A stretch of 64,000 bases of DNA from an uncultured Dehalococcoidia bacterium (GTDB lineage Bacteria > Chloroflexota > Dehalococcoidia > Lucifugimonadales > JAAXIE01). Under the pieces are notes generated by a model. It saw only the letters and a program-made list of their open reading frames with translations, searched no databases and was not told the DNA's origin. Positions 33,721 through 42,513 of the stretch are shown here, in pieces. The position numbers and the translations under genes are program-made. The DNA lies in assembly GCA_951813255.1 (NCBI GenBank), contig OX638353.1, forward strand, positions 682,001 through 746,000. Reading direction: 5' to 3'. The first letter of the stretch is position 1. Every line of letters begins with the position of its first letter.

Positions 33721-34823
33721 CCCCGTCATTCCCGCGGAGGCGGGAACCCACGGCCCGTACCCACTCGCCAACTAAGCCCGCCCAGTAACCCACTACCCAC
33801 CCCGTCATTCCCGCGGAGGCGGGAACCCACGGCCCGTACGCACTCCACAACTCAGCCCCCCCAAACCCCAACCCCCGACACCCGTCATTCCGGCGGAGGC
33901 GGGAACCCACGGCCCGGACCCACTCGCCAACTAAGCCCGCCCAGTAACCCACTACCCACCCCGTCATTCCCGCGGAGTCGGGAACCCACGGCCCGTACCC
34001 ACTACCCACCCCGTCATTCCCGCAGAGGCGGGAACCCACGGCCCGTACCCACTACCCAACTCAGCCCCCCAAACCCCAACCCCCGACACCCGTCATTCCG
34101 GCGCAGGCGGGAACCCACGGCCCGTACCCACTACCCAACTCAGCCCACCCAACCCCCAACCACCCACACCCGTCATTCCGGCGCAGGCCGGAATCCAGAA
34201 AAGCGCCCCAAGGGAGCACCGCCCAGTAACCCACTACCCACCCCGTCATTCCCGCGGAGGCGGGAACCCACGGCCCGGACCCACTCCCCAACTCAGCCCC
34301 CCCAGTAACCCAACCACCCACCCCGTCATTCCCGCGGAGGCGGGAACCCACGGCCCGTACCCACTCCCCAACTAAGCCCGCCCAGTAGCCCACTACCCAC
34401 CCCGTCATTCCCGCAGAGGCGGGAACCCACGGCCCGTACCCACTCCCCAACTAAGCCCGCCCAGTAACCCACTACCCACCCCGTCATTCCCGCGGAGGCG
34501 GGAACCCACGGCCCGTACCCACTCCCCAACTCAGCCCCCCCAGTAACCCACTACCCACCCCGTCATTCCCGCGGAGGCGGGAACCCACGGCCCGTACCCA
34601 CTCCCCAACTCAGCCCCCCAGTAACCCACTACCCACCCCGTCATTCCCGCGGAGGCGGGAACCCACGGCCCGTACCCACTCCCCAACTCAGCCCCCCAGT
34701 AACCCACTACCCACCCCGTCATTCCCGCGGAGGCGGGAACCCACGGCCCGTACCCACTCCCCAACTCAGCCCCCCCAGTAACCCACTACCCACCCCGTCA
34801 TTCCGGCGCAAGCCGGAATCCAG
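33721..34823. repeat. Tandem array of about 15 palindromic repeat units (about 79 bp each)
   Basis: About 15 copies of CGTCATTCCCGCGGAGGC plus GGGAACCCACGGCCC, starting near 33724, 33803, 33883, 33962, 34012, 34091, 34171, 34244, 34324, 34403, 34482, 34561, 34639, 34717 and 34796. The core TTCCCGC-GGAG-GCGGGAA is a 7-bp hairpin. The intervening 40 bases are also nearly identical, unlike CRISPR spacers. Copies at 34171 and 34796 have a variant second half (GCCGGAATCCAG). No genes in this stretch; open frames on the minus strand are repeat artefacts. Confidence 0.92.
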
Positions 34824-35205
34824 GAGACACCCCCAAGTGACCAGCCGTCCCGTAAGCCCGAACGGGTCACCGGCCCTTGGTGGATGGACGAGTGACGACG
34901 CACCGTTCGCGGAATCGGCCAATCCTGTCATGACCACGAAATAGCCCGGCACCGCCCTACCACGACTGTGGCCGTTTAGCAGAAATCCTGCAACGAAATA
35001 CGTTATAGTTTATACTTATATCGTTTGATTATGGGTTAGTATCTATTGGATATGACTGTAATACATGATAAAGCTGGATAACATTGATATTATGGATTCA
35101 CAAAGCGAACTGGAGGGTGCACACCAAGCAGCCAGCCCCCACGTCGCCTGAAGAATAGGAGGTAAGGCTTGTACGCTGCCTCAAAGCGAACAAGGAGGCC
35201 CGACA
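34824..35205. other. AT-rich intergenic region
   Basis: The first 130 bases hold no gene. From about 34980 to 35110 the sequence turns clearly AT-rich, with several TATA-like boxes (TTATAGTTTATACTTATATC), probably the promoter region of the protease gene. The contrast with the GC-rich flank suggests an acquired segment. Confidence 0.5.
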
Positions 35206-36428
35206 ATGTTACTCCCCCTACGATTCAGAAATGTGGTCCTGTTCGGGCTAGTGTCTCTGCTATTAGGATTGGTATTCATGGGCACCTCCTCCTCTCCTCT
35301 GGTAAACAATGAGGAACTACAGGACTTGGGAGTGATTGCAGCCAAGGAAGGCATATCTGTTGATGAGGCCGTGAGAAGCTACGGTTGGAGGAATGCCTTG
35401 TCCGACGTGGTCTGGAGCATTGGCGAGGACTACCCCGACGAGCTGTCGGAGTCCCGCAAGCCTAGTGGAACCTCCGCATGGATTGGCTTCGCAGGTGCAG
35501 TGCCCAGTGCGGTGCAGGCTAGGATTGACGCCTTTACGACCCAGTACCCCCACGTCACGGTAGAGTTGAGGGCCAACATGGGTTTCTCCAAGAAGGAGAG
35601 GAAGGAGGCCGTTAAGGCCGTTCACTATGCCGTATATGAACACACAGGCGTTGCAGATGCAGGAACCCGATTCGACCTAGGGACCAAGACCATACAGGTT
35701 GATGCCAAGCTGCATGATTCCCAGCCCGCGAGCCTAATCGCTGACCTCAAATCCCTTGCAGAGACTAGGCTGATATCGGCCACCAGACCAGACATCCTTG
35801 ATGCGTTCTCCGTGTCAGTGGCTTCCACCGACAAGACCGGCACTCTCGACCTTGACGCACATAGGGGCGGTGAGCAACTGAACGCCGTACTGCACTTCCG
35901 GCTTCGTGGGTGAGGACTCCGACGGGGATAGGGGCATACTCACGGCGGCCCACTGCGGCGGTGGCAATCTCAACGACGACACCATCGGCTTTGCTCTATG
36001 ACGATGATTACGACCACGAAGGCGATCTGGGCGACGTTCAGTGGAGGGTCCCGGTTTCCTCGTATCCCCTCCCCAACAAGTTCTATCGTGGGATATCCAG
36101 CGAATTGGAGCGATACGCTAGGAACGTGAACGGCATCGGACACCCCGATGTGGACGACTACATCTGTCAGAATGGCAAGGTCGGATTCTATGATTGCCAG
36201 CGCATATACGACGACTCCGATTGCGATGGGGCCGTGTGCGACCTAGCAGTGTTCGAGGGCAGCACGCGCTCCCCTGGAGACTCGGGCGGGCCGGTATTCT
36301 ACGGTTCCAAAGCCCATGGCATACACTACGGGCGCAGGAACATCGACGGTGAGGTACGCGATATGTTCACCCGTGTCGACCGCATCTTCGATGCCATCGA
36401 GATATACGTCTCCACTAGTCCAGAGTAG
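35206..36428 (+). pseudogene. Secreted S1-family serine protease with two frameshifts
   Basis: Signal peptide (VLFGLVSLLLGLVFMG), a pro-region with an alpha-lytic-protease-like look, then a chymotrypsin-fold domain. Reading is broken twice. The first frame runs to a TGA at 35911; the middle piece, in the next frame, gives CTSGFVGEDSDGDRGILTAAHCG (catalytic His); then a second shift near 35996 leads into the last frame with LYDDDYDHEGDLGDVQW and the catalytic Ser in RSPGDSGGPVFYG. Both breaks behave like single-base insertions, 110-120 bp apart. The gene is either a pseudogene or affected by sequence errors. The AAGGAGG ribosome-binding site and the terminator behind it look intact. Confidence 0.8.
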
Positions 36429-36474
36429 CTCGTGTCCCCTACGACGTCGCCTTACGGGTGCCCACTCTAGTTAG

Positions 36475-36506
36475 GTCAGGCCCGCGAGCGAACTCGCGGG
36501 CCTGAC
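36475..36506 (+). terminator. Strong terminator after the protease gene
   Basis: A 14-bp perfect stem (GTCAGGCCCGCGAG and complement) with a CGAA tetraloop, followed by TGCTTT. Confidence 0.85.
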
Positions 36507-36787
36507 TGCTTTAAGCGACCCTGGAGCTGTTACTGGGGCAATTTTGCGACGGTGAGATTTCTTTGCGCCTCATTGTTAGGTATATGGCCACCGAGTTAAT
36601 GACTGTCAAGATTCCAACGGAAAACTATCAAGGCCAAAGTCTATAAAGTCATCGCCGTGTCCTCCCCTCCAAGTTTGTCAGAGTTGCACAGAGCAATCCT
36701 ACGGGCCTAGCCCTTCCGATACAACTTCGCTCGAACATAGGGGCCTTCAATTAGAGTTTTATCCCTGCCTCCCCAACAGCACCCCCC
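36507..36787. other. Intergenic stretch without recognisable gene
   Basis: About 280 bases between the protease terminator and the next promoter. I see no coding frame with family similarity and no repeats. Confidence 0.5.
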
Positions 36788-36817
36788 TTGACACAACCCG
36801 CACACCCGTTCTATCAT
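36788..36817 (+). promoter_or_regulatory. Promoter of the hpaB leader
   Basis: TTGACA (36788-36793), 18-bp spacer, TATCAT (36812-36817). The nearest gene starts 517 bp downstream, so the transcript has a long leader. Confidence 0.7.
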
Positions 36818-37030
36818 TGCCTTAGAGTGCGCAGGGGTCCGGGGCAGGTGGACCCCGGTCCGGGGACCCCTAGGGGCCACCCCCGCGCGTCTTCTTTCGC
36901 CCAAATCTCCAGTGAGGCACCACACATGCACACCCAGCCCAACCAGCACAACCCACTCCCCGCCCTCGACGGCGCAACAACCCACCGTCCTCCCTCGCCC
37001 AAAAACACCCCATTCAGGGGAGCCCTCCAA

Positions 37031-37235
37031 AATGTCACACTGTGACATCCCTCCAGCTACGAAAATGTCACAAATGTCACAAATCCCAAAGTCTGTGACA
37101 TTTTTCGTATCTGAAAAATGTCACACCCTGCCCGTATCTGGCCCAGCTAGGAAAATGTCACAAATGACACACTTTTCAGCTACAAAAAACAAAATTTAGC
37201 TACGATCGCTGTGACATTGTGACATTTCCCGCCCC
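37031..37235 (+). repeat. Leader repeat region: AGCTACGA boxes with TGTCAC repeats
   Basis: Boxes AGCTACGA (37055), the inverted form TCGTATCTG (near 37105), CGTATCTGG (near 37132), AGCTAGGA (37145), AGCTACAA (near 37178) and AGCTACGA (near 37198) alternate with direct and inverted copies of TGTCAC/GTGACA. Typical unit: AGCTACGA, three bases, TGTCAC AAA TGTCAC. The same layout with other repeat words occurs at 41.2 and 62.4 kb. Purpose unknown; possibly a regulator-binding array or structured leader. Confidence 0.75.
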
Positions 37236-37333
37236 ATCAGCCCTCCAACCACCACCCTCAACTTGAGGCCCCCCGCCATGGGTGATACCCTACCACTGCG
37301 CTTCAAGCCACTCACACCCTCCGGGAGTTCGTA

Positions 37334-38797
37334 ATGCCAGCACGTACAGGCGCCCAGTACATCCAGGGCCTCAGGGACAGGCCCCGCGACGTTTGGATTC
37401 AGGGCGAGCAGGTCAAGGACGTCACCGCCCACCCCGCCTTCTCCAACAACGTCCTCACCCTCGGCGGCCTCTACGACATGCAGCACGACCCCGCAATTCG
37501 CGACGAGATGACCTACACCTCCCCGTCAACCGGCGACCGCGTCGGTCTCTCCTTCATCGTCCCCCGCACCATGGAAGACCTCGAAGCCCGCGGCCGTATG
37601 CTCTATAAGTGGGCCCGCGCTGGCTGCGGCATGCTCGGACGCGCCCCCGACTTCCTCAACTGCAACATCGCCGGGTGGGCCGGCGCCGCCGACTACTTCG
37701 GCCAGAACCGCCCCGAGTTCAAGCAGAACGTCCTCAATTACTACGAGTACGTCCGAGAGAACGACCTCACTCTCACCCACACCCTCATCAACCTCCAGCG
37801 CTCCCGCAAGGGCCCCATCGTCGAGAACCCCGAAGACGAAGTGGCCCTCACCGTCCAGAAGGAGACCGATGCCGGCATCATCGTAAGCGGCGCCCGCGTC
37901 CTCGCCACCCTCGGCGCCACCGCCGACGAGATCGCCGTCTACCCCGCCCGCATCCGCCATCAGGGCAAGAACGCCGAACGGTTCGCCTTCGCCTTCGCCC
38001 TGCCCTGCGACGCCCCCGGCATGAGGTTCGTCTGCCGCGAGAGCTACGACCTCGGTCGCTCCCACTTCGACCACCCCCTCGGCTCTCGCTTTGAGGAGAT
38101 CGACGCCGTCGTCTTCTTCGACGACGTCCTCGTCCCTTGGGAGCGCGTCTTCCTCCTCGGCGATGTCGAACTCGCCAACGGCTCAGCCATGAAGACCGGG
38201 ACCTTCGCCCACACCGGCCATCAGGTCGTCACCCGCGAGGCCACCAAGTCCGAGTTTGTCCTCGGCCTCACCTCCCTCATGGTCGACGCCCTCGGCTCCG
38301 GCGAGCAGCCCCACGTCCAGGAACGCCTCGGCGAGGTCATCATGTACACCGAGGTCATGAAGGCCATGCTCACCACCGCCGTCGCCGACGCCGCTCTGGA
38401 CGAGTACAACGTGATGCGTCCCAAGATGATGCCCCTCATCGTCGCCCGCAACGTCTTCTCCCGCTTCATCTACCCCCGCATGTCCGAGATCATCCAACTC
38501 CTTGGCTCCAGCAGCCTCATGGCCGCCCCCGCCGAGGCCGACTTCCTCACCGAACTTGGCCCGGAACTCGAGCTCTACCTAGCCACCGACACCGTCTCCG
38601 CCAAGGACCGCGCCCAACTCTTCCACCTAGCCTGGGACACCGCCCTAAGCGCCTTCGGTGCCCGCCAACTACTCTACGAACGCTTCTTCGGCGGCGACCC
38701 CACCGCCAACGCCCTAATGCTAAACAGCATCTACGACAAAGAACCCATGATGGAGCAGGTCCGCCAGTTCCTCGCACGCGACGACGAGGAGTTCTAG
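37334..38797 (+). CDS. 4-hydroxyphenylacetate 3-monooxygenase-like oxygenase (HpaB family)
   Basis: A 487-residue FADH2-dependent aromatic monooxygenase of the HpaB/acyl-CoA dehydrogenase-like fold. Landmarks: ARTGAQYIQGLRDRPRDVWI at the N-terminus, LTHTLINLQRSRKGP, SGARVLATLGATADEIAVY, FFDDVLVPWERVFLLGD, and a C-terminal helical domain ending ERFFGGD. It hydroxylates phenolic rings ortho to the OH group and needs a flavin reductase, which is not nearby. The long repeat-filled leader is unusual. Real substrate uncertain. Confidence 0.88.
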   Translation: MPARTGAQYIQGLRDRPRDVWIQGEQVKDVTAHPAFSNNVLTLGGLYDMQHDPAIRDEMTYTSPSTGDRVGLSFIVPRTMEDLEARGRMLYKWARAGCGMLGRAPDFLNCNIAGWAGAADYFGQNRPEFKQNVLNYYEYVRENDLTLTHTLINLQRSRKGPIVENPEDEVALTVQKETDAGIIVSGARVLATLGATADEIAVYPARIRHQGKNAERFAFAFALPCDAPGMRFVCRESYDLGRSHFDHPLGSRFEEIDAVVFFDDVLVPWERVFLLGDVELANGSAMKTGTFAHTGHQVVTREATKSEFVLGLTSLMVDALGSGEQPHVQERLGEVIMYTEVMKAMLTTAVADAALDEYNVMRPKMMPLIVARNVFSRFIYPRMSEIIQLLGSSSLMAAPAEADFLTELGPELELYLATDTVSAKDRAQLFHLAWDTALSAFGARQLLYERFFGGDPTANALMLNSIYDKEPMMEQVRQFLARDDEEF

Positions 38798-38869
38798 CAT
38801 AGAGGTCCCGCAGGATTCCCTCCCCCTCAGGGGAAGGTTAGGGAGCAGCAGGCGGGAAGTCACCAAGCC

Positions 38870-39091
38870 ATGACAAAGATCGAACTTGTCGCGAAGCTCA
38901 AGGAGATGCACGACAATGGCAAAAGCCAGAGAGAGGCTGCCATCAGCGTGATACTCTTTGGTTTCAAATATGACAAGGATCTAGACGGCCACAGCGTCAG
39001 GGAAATCGTAGAACTCGCTGGCCTTGGAAAAAACTATCCCAGCCATGTTTACTATGGCCGCAAGCTGACCGAATACCTCAAGGAACGCTGA
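38870..39091 (+). CDS. Small hypothetical protein
   Basis: A 73-residue basic protein. Residues 2-30 look like a helix-turn-helix start (ELVAKLKEMHDNGKSQREAAISVILFG would be split over two helices) and the end is charged (YYGRKLTEYLKER). No family recognised. It lies between hpaB-like and LLM genes, 17 nt before the latter, so probably co-transcribed. Confidence 0.55.
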   Translation: MTKIELVAKLKEMHDNGKSQREAAISVILFGFKYDKDLDGHSVREIVELAGLGKNYPSHVYYGRKLTEYLKER

Positions 39092-39108
39092 TACCTTAGG
39101 AGCATTCC

Positions 39109-40170
39109 ATGAAACTCGGCTACTTCACCCTCACCGACAACCCCCCAGGCTACGGCGAAGAACGCCAGGACCCCAACCAGCTAATCCAGGACACCCTTAA
39201 CCAGTGCGTCTACGCCGAAGAACTGGGCTTCCACTCCGTCTGGGTCCCTGAGCACCACTTCAGCATGTTCGGAGTCCTGCCCTCGCCCTCCGCATTTCTC
39301 TGCCACGTCGCAGCCCGCACCGAGCGCGTTAAACTCGCCCCCGGTACCGTCGTCCTCCCACTCAATCACCCTGTCCGGGTTGCCGAGGAATTCGCCCTGT
39401 TGGACGTCCTCAGCAACGGCCGCGCAGTCCTATCCGCAGGCCGAGGCTACGACGCCCGCGAGTACGAGGCCTTCGGCGCAGACTTCACCACCAGCCAGGA
39501 GCACTTCTTCGAGGGCATGGACATCATCAAGAAGGCATGGACCCACGAGACCTTCTCCCACGAGGGCAAGCACTACCGCATACCGGAGGTATCCCTCACC
39601 CCCCGGCCTGTGCAGCAGCCCTTCCCGCCCACCTACGTTGCCTGCTTCAGCCAGCCCACCCTCATGTACGCCGCCCGCAACGGGTTCGACTGCATCTTCG
39701 CCCCCTTCGCCGCCACCATGATGTACGGCAGCGTGCAGAACGCAGTCGCCGAGTTCAAGAAGGAGGCCGCGGCAGCAGGCTACCCCGACAGCCAAGCCAT
39801 GTGCTCCTACTTCTGCAACGTCACCTACGACGAGGTCGAGACCCTGCGCACCAAGGAACGCCTGCTGAAGTACTTCCAAGGCATCATGCCAGCCCTGCCC
39901 CAGGTCCGAGAAGAAACCCCGCCCCACATCCAGTACTTCATTGACATAACCACCAAGCTCAAGTCCATGAGCCCCAGCGACTTAGGCGAGCGCAGCATCA
40001 TCACCGGCGACCCCGAAAACTGTCTTCGCATCCTCAAGGACTGCGAAGAAGCAGGCATCCAGGAAGTCATCCTCTACTTCAACTTCGGCGGCCTCCACCA
40101 CGACGACACCATCAAGTCCATGGAACGCGCCGCGCGCGAATTGCTGCCGCACTTCCCGTCGGCGAATTGA
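39109..40170 (+). CDS. LLM-class flavin-dependent oxidoreductase
   Basis: 353 residues of the luciferase-like TIM-barrel family: MKLGYFTLTDNPPGYG, ELGFHSVWVPEHHFS (the alkanal monooxygenase-like WVPEHHF), LAPGTVVLPLNHPVRVAEE, FALLDVLSNGRAVLSAGRG, and DPENCLRILKDCEEAG near the end. Related proteins desaturate or hydroxylate with FMN. Context with hpaB-like and TPP enzymes suggests catabolism of small organic compounds. Confidence 0.9.
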   Translation: MKLGYFTLTDNPPGYGEERQDPNQLIQDTLNQCVYAEELGFHSVWVPEHHFSMFGVLPSPSAFLCHVAARTERVKLAPGTVVLPLNHPVRVAEEFALLDVLSNGRAVLSAGRGYDAREYEAFGADFTTSQEHFFEGMDIIKKAWTHETFSHEGKHYRIPEVSLTPRPVQQPFPPTYVACFSQPTLMYAARNGFDCIFAPFAATMMYGSVQNAVAEFKKEAAAAGYPDSQAMCSYFCNVTYDEVETLRTKERLLKYFQGIMPALPQVREETPPHIQYFIDITTKLKSMSPSDLGERSIITGDPENCLRILKDCEEAGIQEVILYFNFGGLHHDDTIKSMERAARELLPHFPSAN

Positions 40171-40176
40171 GGCCTC

Positions 40177-40464
40177 CTATTCAGCATGTGGCGACCTCGC
40201 GGCATAGCCGTAGGCCTCTAGGCGCGCTCTTGCAGTCCGGCACTCGTCCTCGGTGAAAAGTCCTGACCATCGTTCTTCAAGCACGAGTGCCTCCATAGAG
40301 AGGTCAAGACGTCTGAGCTCCCAGAGCCTAGTGAACCCCGACCGGGGGTCAGGGCCAGAAAGCAAATGCTTCGCTGCGCCCAACCCACCCCGTTCCTGCA
40401 CCATGCGAAAGAAGTAAGGGGCTCTATACCCTAGAGCCGCCGCGGCGTGGTAGATACCGATCAT
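40177..40464 (-). CDS. Small conserved-looking hypothetical protein
   Basis: A 95-residue protein with the pattern YHAAAALGYRAPYFFRMVQERG, KHLLSGPDPRSGFTRLWELRR, LDLSMEALVLEERWSGLFTEDE, which I recognise as a recurrent uncharacterised domain in bacteria, often attached to nuclease or restriction-type proteins. Here it stands alone. Function unknown. Confidence 0.6.
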   Translation of the reverse strand: MIGIYHAAAALGYRAPYFFRMVQERGGLGAAKHLLSGPDPRSGFTRLWELRRLDLSMEALVLEERWSGLFTEDECRTARARLEAYGYAARSPHAE

Positions 40465-40520
40465 GGCCTCGTGGACCCGTCCTCCGACTTGTTGGCCATG
40501 CTTGCTGACTCAGGCAAGAC

Positions 40521-40916
40521 TTACGCCACAGCCGCCTTCTCCCTCGCGTTGCTCGTAAACGCCCGGAACCCAGGATACAGAATCTGTATCCGGTGCCCAT
40601 CCGGGTCGTCGAAGTACAGGCAGGTCGGATCGCCATCACGGGCCTCAACAACAGTCCCCGCTGCTTCCAGCGTCCCCTTGATGGAATCGCGGTCGCCCTC
40701 ATCCACCACCAAGGCCAGATGGTTCAGGTCATGCCCCGGCAGGAACTCGGAGTCCTTCACCTCGAACAGCGCCACGCCTTGGCTGCCACAATGCATGAAG
40801 GTCTGCCACGAGTTCTCTCGCTCAATCGTCATGCCCAGAACGTCCACGTAAAACTTCCTAGCCCGAGCCATGTCGCGAACGTGCAGCACCAGATGGTCCA
40901 AGCCTGACACCTTCAT
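40521..40916 (-). CDS. VOC superfamily protein (glyoxalase/dioxygenase fold)
   Basis: A 131-residue vicinal-oxygen-chelate protein. Metal ligands are suggested by the His in GLDHLVLHVRDM, DLNHLALVVDE, and the Glu/Asp region of DDPDGHRIQILYPGF. A GAGGAGGT ribosome-binding site stands before the ATG at 40916, so the longer frame to 41003 is not used. Could be a lactoylglutathione lyase-like enzyme or a ring-cleaving dioxygenase; it is not clear which. Confidence 0.85.
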   Translation of the reverse strand: MKVSGLDHLVLHVRDMARARKFYVDVLGMTIERENSWQTFMHCGSQGVALFEVKDSEFLPGHDLNHLALVVDEGDRDSIKGTLEAAGTVVEARDGDPTCLYFDDPDGHRIQILYPGFRAFTSNAREKAAVA

Positions 40917-41029
40917 GGAACACCTCCTCGCCCGTATGCCGCGATTATCCATCTCTGCAGCCCTCGACACAACTTCAACTGAGGCTTCCCCCAAGAGTGT
41001 CATCAGCTTCTCCCTATGACAACGCGCCC

Positions 41030-41059
41030 TTGACAGGTCTCACACATGCGTTCTAATAT
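41030..41059 (+). promoter_or_regulatory. Promoter of the CMD leader
   Basis: TTGACA (41030-41035), 18-bp spacer, TAATAT (41054-41059), 551 bp before the CMD gene. Same -35 and spacer length as the promoter at 36788. Confidence 0.7.
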
Positions 41060-41107
41060 ATCGTCATTGAGCGCGCTGTGGACTGCCTGCCCCCGGACTC
41101 CATCTGA

Positions 41108-41568
41108 AGGCCTCAAATCCATCAGGCCCAAATCTATCAGCCCTCAAACTGTCAGAAAGAAGGCAACTCCCGTGAAAGCCCCTCGTCGCCCCGAGAACAG
41201 GCCCCCACAGCTACGGCCCAGCCACGAGATGAGACAGTAAAGCCCAAGCTGAATAGCTACGAACATGAGACAAACGAGACAGGAATCAGCCTCCCAAAAA
41301 AGTGCGTCAGCTACGACTATGCCACCCCGGATCGCACGGAATTGCCCCCAAAAGCACTCCCCCAGCTACGGCATGAGACAGTAAAACCCAAGCTGAACAG
41401 CTACGAGCGTGAGACAATGAGACAAATATCAGCTAGGAAAACGTGCTTTCAGATACGATTGTTGTCTTATCCCTAGCTGGAAGTCCCCCTCAAACAACCC
41501 CTCTCCAGCTACGACGTGAGACTACAAATCCCAAGCTGAACAGATACAAGCGCGAGACAAATGAGACC
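41108..41568 (+). repeat. Leader repeat region: AGCTACGA boxes with GAGAC repeats
   Basis: It opens with three imperfect copies of AGGCCCAAATCTATC (period 15-16, 41108-41155). From 41209 it holds boxes AGCTACGG, AGCTACGA (twice or more), AGCTAGGA, AGATACGA and AGATACAA, each followed after 3-4 bases by GAGACA direct repeats with 8-9 base period (for example GAGACAATGAGACAA). One inverted copy reads TTGTCTTATCCCTAGCTGG. It also carries two copies of a longer unit, AGTAAARCCCAAGCTGAA. Confidence 0.75.
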
Positions 41569-41609
41569 ATCGCCAAGCCAATCGCTTCATCCCCCATTAG
41601 GAGGAACCC

Positions 41610-42401
41610 ATGTCCACCCTGGAAGAACGTTTTGAAGCTAGCCACGGACTGCGGGCCCGTCTGGGACGCGTAGGGCCCGACGGCAAGTCCCTTCCACTCG
41701 AACCCCACCACTGGGTCGCCCCCGACCTCGAGCGAATCATCGGTGAAGCCGCCTTTGGCCTCGTCTGGAACCGTGAGGGCCTTTCCATCGAGCACCGTTG
41801 CTTTGCCACCATCTCCGCCCTCACTGCCATGGATCGCGAGCCCCAACTAAAGGCCTACATCGAAGGCGCCCTCAACGTCGGCATTCCCGCCGAGCAGATC
41901 GTTGAATCCCTGATGCACCTCTTCTTCTACGTCGGCGCCCCCTTGGTCAACAGCGCCATGCGCGTGGCAGCCCGCGTCTTCCAAGAGCAGAACATCTCGG
42001 TCCAACCGGACCGTATCTACGACCCCACCGAGGACGAGGAAGCCCTCTTCCAGAGGGGTCAAGCCAAGCGCCGCGAAATCCTCGACGACCCCGACACCGA
42101 GACCACTGGCCCCTTGGCCGAAGTCGACCAAGCTCGGGAGCGCTATTCCCGCGAGTATCTCTGGGGCGCCATCTGGTCCCGCCCCGGCCTCGACATGCAG
42201 TCCCGCGTCATCTGCACCCTCTCCGGCCTCACGGTACTCGGCAGGGAGCGAATGATCCGCACCTACGTTGAGGCCGCCGAGCGTGTCGGCCTGACCCGCG
42301 CCCAAGTCATGGAGCTCTTCATGCACCTCTCCATCTACACCGGCTTCCCGTGTGCATGGAGCGCAATAGCTGTGGCCAAAGACGTATGGCGCTCCAAGTA
42401 A
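41610..42401 (+). CDS. Carboxymuconolactone decarboxylase (CMD) family protein, two-domain
   Basis: 263 residues with two CMD repeats: HRCFATISALTAMDREPQLKA followed by AEQIVESLMHLFFYVGAP, and, in the second half, QSRVICTLSGLTVLGRERMI followed by RAQVMELFMHLSIYTGFP. There is no AhpD-type C-x2-C, so it is the decarboxylase-like rather than the peroxidase-like type. AGGAGG precedes the ATG. The thiamine-diphosphate enzyme follows 112 nt downstream, suggesting a catabolic operon. Confidence 0.88.
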   Translation: MSTLEERFEASHGLRARLGRVGPDGKSLPLEPHHWVAPDLERIIGEAAFGLVWNREGLSIEHRCFATISALTAMDREPQLKAYIEGALNVGIPAEQIVESLMHLFFYVGAPLVNSAMRVAARVFQEQNISVQPDRIYDPTEDEEALFQRGQAKRREILDDPDTETTGPLAEVDQARERYSREYLWGAIWSRPGLDMQSRVICTLSGLTVLGRERMIRTYVEAAERVGLTRAQVMELFMHLSIYTGFPCAWSAIAVAKDVWRSK

Positions 42402-42513
42402 TCTACGCAGCCCCATTCGGCTAGTAGCGACTACAGCCCTGGAGTACAATACCGCCAATGACGTTCCCGTCCTCAAGGGGACCAAGGAACGCGCCTGAGA
42501 GGAGGCAGACATA

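Noticed and set aside
33721..34823. CRISPR array
   Set aside because: Repeats are regularly spaced, but the spacers are nearly identical to one another, the unit contains its own hairpin, and no cas genes are nearby.
35206..36428. Selenoprotein reading of the serine protease across its TGA
   Set aside because: The two parts are in different frames and a third frame holds the catalytic His, so this is frameshifting, not UGA recoding.
40465..40520. UGA-extended N-terminus of the small protein at 40177
   Set aside because: An in-frame TGA exists upstream, but the codons before it overlap the VOC gene in another frame and show no family similarity.
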